The notes under the pieces: model-generated
What the model saw: the letters and a program-made list of their open reading frames with translations, nothing else
Told to the model about the DNA's origin: nothing
Databases searched by the model: none
Program-made: the position numbers and the translations under genes
Assembly: GCA_035465695.1 (NCBI GenBank)
Contig: DATIVR010000178.1
Coordinates: 1-10,762, forward strand
From: DASUBN01 sp035465695
GTDB lineage: Bacteria; Pseudomonadota; Gammaproteobacteria; Natronospirales; REEB76
Length of the DNA: 10,762 nucleotides
Direction of reading: 5' to 3'
Shown here: positions 1-6,820 of the stretch, piece after piece
Layout of the letters: the number at the start of each line of letters is the position of its first letter
Numbering within the stretch: position 1 is the stretch's first letter

Positions 1-846
1 GCGGCGCATGTACTGCTCGACCTGCTGCCACAGTGCCCAGCCGCGCGGGTGCCAGAAGATCATGCCCGGCGCCTCTTCCTGGGTGTGGAACAGATCCAGT
101 TCGCGGCCGATCCGGCGGTGATCGCGCTTCTCCGCTTCCTCCAGCCGCGTGAGGTAAGCCTGCAGAGCCTTCTTGTCGGTCCAGGCGGTGCCGTAGATGC
201 GCTGCAGCATCTCGTTCTTGGAGTCGCCGCGCCAATAGGCGCCGGCGACCTTCATGAGCTTGAATGCCTTGAGCTTGCCGGTGCTGGGCACATGGGGGCC
301 GCGGCATAGATCGATGAAGTCGCCCTGCCGATACAGGGAGAGTTGCTCATTGGCGGGGATGCTGGCGATGATCTCGGCCTTGTACTTCTCGCCCATGTCG
401 CGGAAGAACTTAACGGCCTCGTCGCGCGGCATCACGCTGCGGGTGACCATCTGGTCCTGCCCCGCCAATTCCTCCATGCGCTTCTCGATGGCCGCCAGGT
501 CCTCCGGTGTGAAGGGGCGGTTGAAGGAGAAGTCGTAATAGAAGCCATCTTCGATCACCGGTCCGATGGTGACCTGCGCCTCCGGGAACAGCTGCTTGAC
601 CGCCTGGGCCAGCAGGTGTGCCGTGGAATGGCGGATCACGTCCAGGCCTTCGGCGTCGCGCTCGGTGATTATGCTGAGCGGTGCGTCATGATCGATGGTG
701 AAGGAGGTGTCCACCACTTTGCCGTCCACCTTGCCGGCGAGCGCGGCCTTGGCCAGACCAGGACCGATGCTGGCGGCCACTTCCGCGACCGTCACCGGAT
801 GATCGAATTTGCGTTGGGAACCGTCGGGCAGCGTGATGGCGGGCAT
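1..846 (-). CDS. thrS: Threonine--tRNA ligase (N-terminal part, runs off the left edge)
   Basis: Cytoplasmic class II synthetase that charges tRNA-Thr and hydrolyses mischarged Ser-tRNA-Thr. The 282 codons visible are the N-terminal part of a protein normally about 640 residues long. Residues 1-60 form a TGS domain. The editing/second additional domain follows, with the zinc-type editing motif H73-S-T-A-H77 and the partner cysteine C181 in LCRGPHVP, nearly the same numbering as E. coli H73, H77 and C182. The junction to the catalytic core is seen in MLQRIYGTAW and LDLFHTQEEAPGM; catalytic motifs 1-3 lie outside the window. The ATG at 846 has an AAGGAG Shine-Dalgarno sequence 7 bases upstream. 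The gene lies 79 bases after tRNA-Val on the same strand with no clear terminator, so it is probably transcribed from the tRNA promoter or from upstream. The leader holds a possible tRNA-mimicking operator (separate entry). Identity is very secure. Confidence 0.97.
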   Translation of the reverse strand, partial: MPAITLPDGSQRKFDHPVTVAEVAASIGPGLAKAALAGKVDGKVVDTSFTIDHDAPLSIITERDAEGLDVIRHSTAHLLAQAVKQLFPEAQVTIGPVIEDGFYYDFSFNRPFTPEDLAAIEKRMEELAGQDQMVTRSVMPRDEAVKFFRDMGEKYKAEIIASIPANEQLSLYRQGDFIDLCRGPHVPSTGKLKAFKLMKVAGAYWRGDSKNEMLQRIYGTAWTDKKALQAYLTRLEEAEKRDHRRIGRELDLFHTQEEAPGMIFWHPRGWALWQQVEQYMRR

Positions 847-864
847 CTTCGTCTCCTTACAGTG

Positions 865-885
865 GCGGCCTATACGAGGGGCCGC
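865..885 (-). promoter_or_regulatory. Anticodon-arm-like hairpin in the thrS leader (candidate ThrRS operator)
   Basis: On the minus strand a perfect 6-bp stem GCGGCC/GGCCGC encloses the loop CCUCGUAUA. Read as a seven-base anticodon loop it is C-U-CGU-A-U, with U at the position of U33 and the threonine anticodon CGU at 34-36. The CGU lies at -30 to -28 relative to the thrS ATG, just upstream of the SD. In E. coli, ThrRS represses its own mRNA by binding an anticodon-like arm with CGU at nearly this distance (family knowledge). A small hairpin GGTT(CACAC)AACC at 894-906 lies upstream. That this is an operator is inference; the hairpin and the CGU loop are seen directly. Confidence 0.5.
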
Positions 886-925
886 GTGCTTCGGGTTGTG
901 TGAACCTAAACTCGTATTGTTTGGT

Positions 926-1002
926 TGGTAGGCGTGATTGGACTCGAACCAACGACCCCCACCATGTCAAGGTGGTGCTCTAACCAGCTGAGCTACACGC
1001 CT
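926..1002 (-). tRNA. tRNA-Val (anticodon GAC)
   Basis: A 77-base cloverleaf with encoded CCA. The acceptor stem is AGGCGTG/CACGCCT with discriminator A, and the D stem is GCTC/GAGC. The anticodon stem is CCACC/GGTGG around the loop TTGACAT, giving anticodon GAC, which reads GUC and GUU valine codons. The T arm is GTTGG-TTCGAGT-CCAAT. The D, anticodon and T arms closely match E. coli tRNA-Val(GAC). It lies between uvrB and thrS on the same strand, with a promoter directly upstream. Confidence 0.97.
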
Positions 1003-1018
1003 ATGAAGTCAGCAGCGA

Positions 1019-1047
1019 ACGATACCGGAAAGGCCTTGTTTCTTCAA
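1019..1047 (-). promoter_or_regulatory. Sigma70-type promoter for tRNA-Val (and perhaps thrS)
   Basis: On the minus strand TTGAAG (1047-1042, 4 of 6 consensus) and TATCGT (1024-1019, 4 of 6) are separated by exactly 17 bases. Transcription would start about 10 bases before the mature tRNA 5' end at 1002. A short hairpin CCTTG(AAGAAA)CAAGG at 1034-1049, just after uvrB, overlaps the -35 box and may be a weak uvrB terminator. The call rests on spacing and position, and the boxes are only moderate matches. Confidence 0.5.
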
Positions 1048-1066
1048 GGTTTTCAGCGAAGACGCC

Positions 1067-3094
<2,028 letters not shown>

Positions 3095-3157
3095 GGTGCC
3101 GTCTATGCCTTTCCTTTATGATGATACCGCCCCGCCCGCCTGGATGGAGCCCTCCGC
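3095..3157. promoter_or_regulatory. Divergent promoter region between uvrB and the aminotransferase gene
   Basis: The 63-base spacer must hold the 5' signals of both genes unless the promoters lie inside the coding regions. Overlapping -10-like hexamers occur on both strands: TATGAT at 3117-3122 (plus) and TATCAT at 3126-3121 (minus), each 5 of 6 consensus. Neither has a convincing -35 box at 16-18 bases, so the exact promoters are uncertain. The GGAG at 3146-3149 is the likely ribosome binding site of the aminotransferase. Confidence 0.35.
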
Positions 3158-4345
3158 TTGAAAACCGCCCTCTCTGAACGCGCCGCGCGGCTGCAGCCCT
3201 CGCCCACGCTCGCGGTGACCGCGCGCGCCGCGGCACTCAAGGCCGAAGGCAAGGACATCATCGGCCTGGGCGCCGGTGAACCGGATTTCGACACGCCGGA
3301 GCACGTCAAAGAGGCCGCCATCCGCGCCATGCGCGCCGGCCAGACCAAATACACCGCGGTGGAAGGGACGCTGTCGCTGCGCAAGGCGGTGGTGGACAAG
3401 TTCAAGCGCGACAACGGTCTTAATTACACCACCAACCAGATATTGGTCTCATCTGGGGGCAAGCAGAGCTTTTTCAACCTGTGCCAGGCCGTGCTGAACA
3501 AGGGCGATGAGGTGGTGGTGCCGGCACCCTACTGGGTCTCCTACCCCGAGATCGTTGCCATCGCGGATGCCACGCCGGTGATGCCTTACGCGGGACCGGC
3601 GCAGCACTACAAGCTCACGCCGTCGCAGTTGGAGAGATCCATCAGCAAGAAGACCAAGCTGGTGGTGATCAACAGCCCGTCCAATCCTACCGGCATGGCC
3701 TACCGCAAGAGCGAGCTCGCGGCTTTCGGCGAGGTGCTGCGCAAACACCCGGACGTGCTCATCGCCACCGACGACATGTACGAGCCCTTCATCTGGCACG
3801 GCGAGGCCTTCTGCAACATCCTCATGGCCTGTCCGGATCTGTACGACCGCACCCTGGTGCTGAACGGCTGCTCCAAGGCCTATGCCATGACCGGCTGGCG
3901 CATCGGCTACGCCGGCGGCCCGGAACCCATCATCAAGGCCATGGGCAACATGCAGTCCCAGAGCACCTCCAATCCCTCCTCCATCTCCCAGGCGGCGGCG
4001 GAAGCGGCGCTCAATGGCAGCCAGGAATACGTGCAGATGATGTGCAAGGCGTTCAAGGAGCGGCACGACTATGTGCACGGTGCCCTCAAGGCCATGCCCG
4101 GAGTCTCGATTCTGCCGGCAGACGGCACCTTCTATGCCTTCGCCGACTTCTCGGAGGCCATCAAGCGCTTCAAGCTCAAGGATGACTACGAGCTCTGCGA
4201 GCGCCTGTTGGTGGACGCGGGGGTGGCGGCGGTCGCAGGTTCGGCCTTCGGGGCGCCGGGCCACGTGCGCATGTCCTTCGCCACCAGCATGGAAAACCTG
4301 AAAGGCGCCATGGGCCGTATCGCCGGCTGGCTGCAGAAGGCTTAG
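3158..4345 (+). CDS. Class I pyridoxal-phosphate aminotransferase, AspB-type aspartate aminotransferase
   Basis: PLP enzyme expected to interconvert aspartate and oxaloacetate with glutamate/2-oxoglutarate; some members of this subgroup (Ib) also use prephenate. Seen in the 395-residue protein: N-terminal GLGAGEPDFDTPEHV (37-50), W126 in PYWVSYP, N176 in NSPSNPTG, D205 and Y208 in TDDMYE (cofactor ring contacts), the Schiff-base lysine K240 in NGCSKAYAMTGWRIGY, and R371 in GHVRMSFA, the expected substrate carboxylate ligand. The start is a TTG at 3158, chosen because GGAG lies 8 bases upstream and because MKTALSERAARLQPSPTLAV fits the usual N-terminus. No ATG or GTG gives a better fit. Fold and chemistry are certain; the exact substrate (aspartate versus prephenate or another amino acid) cannot be read from the sequence. 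It lies alone, divergent from uvrB. Confidence 0.9.
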   Translation: MKTALSERAARLQPSPTLAVTARAAALKAEGKDIIGLGAGEPDFDTPEHVKEAAIRAMRAGQTKYTAVEGTLSLRKAVVDKFKRDNGLNYTTNQILVSSGGKQSFFNLCQAVLNKGDEVVVPAPYWVSYPEIVAIADATPVMPYAGPAQHYKLTPSQLERSISKKTKLVVINSPSNPTGMAYRKSELAAFGEVLRKHPDVLIATDDMYEPFIWHGEAFCNILMACPDLYDRTLVLNGCSKAYAMTGWRIGYAGGPEPIIKAMGNMQSQSTSNPSSISQAAAEAALNGSQEYVQMMCKAFKERHDYVHGALKAMPGVSILPADGTFYAFADFSEAIKRFKLKDDYELCERLLVDAGVAAVAGSAFGAPGHVRMSFATSMENLKGAMGRIAGWLQKA

Positions 4346-4367
4346 AGGGCGCCTGGAAAGAAGGAAG

Positions 4368-4442
4368 TGGCTCCCCGGGCCGGATTCGAACCAGCGACCA
4401 GTCGATTAACAGTCTACTGCTCTACCACTGAGCTACCGGGGA
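4368..4442 (-). tRNA. tRNA-Asn (anticodon GTT)
   Basis: A 75-base tRNA with encoded CCA. The acceptor stem TCCCCGG/CCGGGGA is perfect and the discriminator is G. The D stem is GCTC/GAGC with a short 7-base loop AGTGGTA that keeps the GG pair. The anticodon loop CTGTTAA gives GTT, and the T arm is GCTGG-TTCGAAT-CCGGC with one T-G wobble. The anticodon stem is GTAGA/TCGAC, which leaves an A29-G41 mismatch in the middle. Identity as tRNA-Asn is clear and all invariant positions I can check are present, so it is probably functional despite the mismatch. Its 3' end faces the end of the aminotransferase gene. Confidence 0.95.
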
Positions 4443-4458
4443 ATCTTGAAGGGCGCAT

Positions 4459-4487
4459 AGTTTAAACAGGCCCCCGGCAGGGGTCAA
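4459..4487 (-). promoter_or_regulatory. Sigma70-type promoter for tRNA-Asn
   Basis: On the minus strand TTGACC (4487-4482, 5 of 6 consensus) and TAAACT (4464-4459, 4 of 6) are spaced by exactly 17 bases. The region after the -10 box is GC-rich (ATGCGCCC), as is common in stringently controlled stable-RNA promoters. Transcription would start near 4451, about 10 bases before the mature tRNA end. The same 61-base spacer holds the 5' region of the divergent glycosyltransferase gene. Confidence 0.65.
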
Positions 4488-4503
4488 TAAAATCAGGCCC
4501 GAC

Positions 4504-5352
4504 ATGCCCGAAACCATCAAAGCCAGCCTCGTCATCCCGAGCTACAACCGCGAGGAACTCCTCGTGGGCACCTTGCGTTGCGCCTTCGCCCAGGACTGCC
4601 CAGGGCTTGAGATCCTGCTAATCGACCAGACCCGCGCCCACGAGCCCGCCACCGACAGTTTCCTGGCGGAAAACGGCGGCCGCTTCATCCACGTGCGGCC
4701 GGATTTCGCGTCCGTCACCAAGGCCCGCAACGAGGGCCTGCGGCGGGCCCGCGGCGAGGTCATCGTCTTCATCGACGACGACGTGAGCTTCGAGCCCGGA
4801 TTCGTCTCGGCCCACCTGGCCGCCCACGCAGATGGGACTCACGTGGTGCAGGGTCGGGTCACGGAACAGGGCTCCAGGCAGCCCTCCCGGCCCACCTGGC
4901 TCACGGGTTCGCTGCGCTTCAAGGGTGGCGACAACTACGACCGGGACGGCATCACCAACAACATCACGGGCTGCAACTTCTCCATCCGCCGCGAGGTGAT
5001 CGAGCGCATCGGGCTGTTCGACGAGAACTTCAAGGGCGTCTCGGTACGTGAGGAGAGTGACTACGCGCGACGGGCCTATAAGGCCGGCCTTAGCTTCAAG
5101 TTTTCGGCCGCCGCCGCCCTCTTCCACCACCGCAGCGTGACGGGTGGTGTGGGTACCGGCGTGAAGAACAACTTCTTCGAGAAATCCTATTACTACTGCG
5201 AACTCATGTTCGCCAAGAAGCATTTCCCGGCCTGGACCGTGTTCACCTACCGGATCCGGCTCTACCTGCGGGGCTTCAAGAACCTGCGCAGACTGATCCA
5301 GGCCGCGGAGAAGGAGGCGGACGAGGCCGTGAAGAGTCCGAAAGAACGTTAA
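4504..5352 (+). CDS. Glycosyltransferase family 2 (GT-A fold)
   Basis: A 282-residue inverting sugar transferase that would use a nucleotide-sugar donor; acceptor unknown. Seen: N-terminal beta strand and donor-site start ASLVIPSYNREELL (7-20), the second strand ILLIDQT (37-43), KARNEGLRRARGEVIVFIDDD with the metal/nucleotide-binding DDD at 91-93, the acceptor-side NITGCNFSIRREVIERIGLFDENF (153-176), and an acidic EESD (183-186) in the position of the catalytic ED motif. No signal peptide or membrane segment is obvious, so it is probably cytoplasmic or peripheral, as is usual for enzymes building O-antigen, exopolysaccharide or glycolipids. ATG at 4504 has only a weak AGG at -10. It stands alone rather than in a polysaccharide cluster; galU about 400 bases away makes UDP-glucose, a possible donor, but that link is inference. 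Confidence 0.85.
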   Translation: MPETIKASLVIPSYNREELLVGTLRCAFAQDCPGLEILLIDQTRAHEPATDSFLAENGGRFIHVRPDFASVTKARNEGLRRARGEVIVFIDDDVSFEPGFVSAHLAAHADGTHVVQGRVTEQGSRQPSRPTWLTGSLRFKGGDNYDRDGITNNITGCNFSIRREVIERIGLFDENFKGVSVREESDYARRAYKAGLSFKFSAAAALFHHRSVTGGVGTGVKNNFFEKSYYYCELMFAKKHFPAWTVFTYRIRLYLRGFKNLRRLIQAAEKEADEAVKSPKER

Positions 5353-5678
5353 GCGGCGGTCAGCTTGAGTCCCACTATCCCCGTGATTATCAGTCCGAGG
5401 CAGACCAACCTCAGCGGCGCCATCGATTCCCCGAAGAGATACATTCCCAGCACCGCAGTGCCGAACACACCGATGCCGGTCCACACCGCGTAGGCGGTGC
5501 CGATGGGCAGTTGCCGGGCGACGATCCCGAGCGACCCCATGCTGATGACCATGGCAGCGACGGTGAGTACCGTCGGCAACGGTCTGGACAATCCTTCTGT
5601 GTATTTGAGGCCGATGGCCCAGGCCACCTCGAAGAAGCCCGCGACGACCAATAAGATCCAAGAAAGCAAATTAGTCAC
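5349..5678 (-). CDS. gdx: Small multidrug resistance family transporter, Gdx/SugE-type guanidinium exporter
   Basis: Inner-membrane, dual-topology dimeric proton antiporter. The Gdx (formerly SugE) subgroup exports guanidinium. The 109 residues form four transmembrane helices (about 4-22, 35-53, 60-80, 86-106). The coupling glutamate is E17 in AGFFEVAWAIGLKYTEG, and GTAYAVWTGIGVFGT (60-74) is the Gdx-type third helix, unlike the EmrE sequence YAIWSGVG. I chose the GTG at 5678: GGGGAGGGGG lies 8 bases upstream, and the protein then has the usual family length. An ATG at 5735 would add 19 charged residues unlike the family and would remove the ribosome site. It follows galU on the same strand after 67 bases containing a long inverted repeat. 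Its stop overlaps that of the convergent glycosyltransferase gene. Family is certain; guanidinium as substrate is inferred from the motif. Confidence 0.88.
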   Translation of the reverse strand: MTNLLSWILLVVAGFFEVAWAIGLKYTEGLSRPLPTVLTVAAMVISMGSLGIVARQLPIGTAYAVWTGIGVFGTAVLGMYLFGESMAPLRLVCLGLIITGIVGLKLTAA

Positions 5679-5693
5679 AAGAAATACCCCCTC

Positions 5694-5745
5694 CCCAAAG
5701 CGTCGCGAGCGAAAGCGCCCGCCCTGCCGAGCCAACAGCTTTGGG
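5694..5745 (-). promoter_or_regulatory. Structured gdx leader / galU 3' hairpin
   Basis: Directly after the galU stop the minus strand reads CCCAAAGC (5745-5738), and the perfectly complementary GCTTTGGG (5701-5694) runs straight into the gdx SD. Between them lies a second hairpin, GCGGGCG(CTTT)CGCTCGC at 5722-5705 (7 bp with one G-U). No T-run follows, so it is a poor intrinsic terminator. Its contact with the SD suggests possible translational control of gdx. It could also be a galU mRNA 3' stabiliser. I could not match it to known guanidine riboswitch consensus motifs by eye. Confidence 0.5.
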
Positions 5746-6645
5746 TCACTTCTTGCCGGAGGCCAAGTCCGCTGCCACTTGCTTCAGGTAGTTGCGGAAA
5801 TGATCGCCGAATTCATCGTGTTTCAGCCCGAACTCCACCGTGGCGCGCAGATAACCCAGCTTGTTGCCGCAGTCATAACGTACGCCCTCGAACTCATAGC
5901 CGAACACCTTCTCGTGGGTCAGCAACGCGGCGATGCCGTCGGTGAGCTGGATCTCGCCGCCGGTGCCGCGGCCGGTGGTCTTCAGGAGCTCGAAGATCCG
6001 CGGGGTCAGGATGTAGCGGCCCACCACTCCCAGGTTGGACGGCGCGACGTCGGGCTGGGGCTTCTCCACGATCTCGGTCACCTGATGCAGGCGCGGTCCC
6101 GCATCCTTGGGACGGATGATGCCGTAGCGGTTCGTCTCTTCATGCCTGACGCGCTCGATGCCCACCATGCTGGCACCACGCTCGTTGTAGACCTCCACCA
6201 TTTGCTGGAGCGCGTAACCGCGGCTTCCATCGATGAGGTCGTCCGCCAGGATCACGAAAAAGGGTTCATTACCCACCGCAGGTTCGGCACAGAGCACTGC
6301 ATGACCCAACCCCAAGGCTTCCGCCTGGCGGATATAGACGCATGACACGTGCGGCGGCACGATGCTCTGTACCAGTTCCAGTTCCGCGGTCTTGCCGCGC
6401 CGCGTGAGCTCGGTCTCCAACTCATAGGCGCTGTCGAAGTGGTCCTCGATCGACCGTTTGGTCCGGCTGGTGACGAACACCAGGACCTCCACGCCCGCCG
6501 CCACCGCTTCCTCCACGGCGTACTGGATGATGGGTTTGTCCACTACGGCCAGCATCTCCTTCGGCGATGCCTTGGTGGCAGGAAGGAAACGGGTGCCCAG
6601 ACCGGCGACGGGGAATACGGCTTTGCGGACACGGGGTGCGGACAT
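5746..6645 (-). CDS. galU: UTP--glucose-1-phosphate uridylyltransferase
   Basis: Cytoplasmic enzyme making UDP-glucose from UTP and glucose-1-phosphate, the precursor for UDP-galactose, UDP-glucuronate, LPS core and many glycans. 299 residues, close to E. coli GalU (302). Seen: the nucleotidyltransferase signature AGLGTRFLPATKASPKEM (14-31), KPIIQYAVEEA, the donor-site and metal region ILADDLIDG, VEKPQPDVAPSNLGVVGRYIL, and GGEIQLTDGIAAL. ATG at 6645 has AAAGG about 10 bases upstream. It lies 175 bases after lapB on the same strand, behind three tandem palindromes, so it probably has its own promoter, though I found no clear one. gdx lies downstream and may be cotranscribed. Confidence 0.97.
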   Translation of the reverse strand: MSAPRVRKAVFPVAGLGTRFLPATKASPKEMLAVVDKPIIQYAVEEAVAAGVEVLVFVTSRTKRSIEDHFDSAYELETELTRRGKTAELELVQSIVPPHVSCVYIRQAEALGLGHAVLCAEPAVGNEPFFVILADDLIDGSRGYALQQMVEVYNERGASMVGIERVRHEETNRYGIIRPKDAGPRLHQVTEIVEKPQPDVAPSNLGVVGRYILTPRIFELLKTTGRGTGGEIQLTDGIAALLTHEKVFGYEFEGVRYDCGNKLGYLRATVEFGLKHDEFGDHFRNYLKQVAADLASGKK

Positions 6646-6712
6646 TCTTGTTCTACCTTTGCGGAACTATCGCGTTAGATCCCGGTTTGGCCGGAGCGGT
6701 TGCGGCACAGGG

Positions 6713-6733
6713 GTCCGCGACATTGTCGCGGAC
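6713..6733. repeat. Perfect palindrome 1 of the lapB-galU spacer
   Basis: GTCCGCGAC, loop ATT, GTCGCGGAC: a 9-bp perfect hairpin on either strand. It abuts palindrome 2 with no gap. No T-run follows on either strand, so it is not a typical intrinsic terminator by itself. Confidence 0.8.
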
Positions 6734-6754
6734 GGGCAGACAGGATGTCTGCCC
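6734..6754. repeat. Perfect palindrome 2 of the lapB-galU spacer (ACAGGATGT core)
   Basis: GGGCAGACA, loop GGA, TGTCTGCCC: a 9-bp perfect hairpin with the same stem and loop lengths as palindrome 1. On the plus strand the loop presents GGA inside ACAGGATGT. The same nine-base core occurs on the minus strand in the palindrome at 10533-10545. Confidence 0.8.
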
Positions 6755-6758
6755 TGGG

Positions 6759-6791
6759 CTTTCCGGCGAAGCAGGATGCGCCGCCGGAAAG
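6759..6791. repeat. Palindrome 3 of the lapB-galU spacer
   Basis: CTTTCCGGCG (6759-6768) pairs with CGCCGGAAAG (6782-6791), a 10-bp stem with a 13-base loop that carries the small palindrome GCAGGATGC (6771-6779). Its right arm also competes with a weaker hairpin at 6787-6816 (GAAAG..GCC with GGC..TTTTTC) that ends in five T on the plus strand, 5 bases from the end of lapB. Confidence 0.75.
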
Positions 6792-6820
6792 TGCCGCATC
6801 TTGGGATGGCTTTTTCGGGG

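Noticed and set aside
3095..3157. LexA (SOS) box upstream of uvrB
   Set aside because: No CTG-N10-CAG or near match in the spacer on either strand, so SOS control of uvrB cannot be claimed here.
4488..4493. TAAAAT as -10 box of the glycosyltransferase gene
   Set aside because: 5 of 6 match but no -35 box at suitable spacing, and the start would leave only a few leader bases.
5679..5735. Upstream ATG start for gdx at 5735
   Set aside because: The extra 19 residues are arginine-rich and unlike the family, and the strong SD fits the GTG at 5678.
5679..5745. Known guanidine riboswitch upstream of gdx
   Set aside because: The spacer is structured, but I could not find the ACGR loops of the mini-ykkC class or other conserved segments; only 67 bases are available, too short for the ykkC class.
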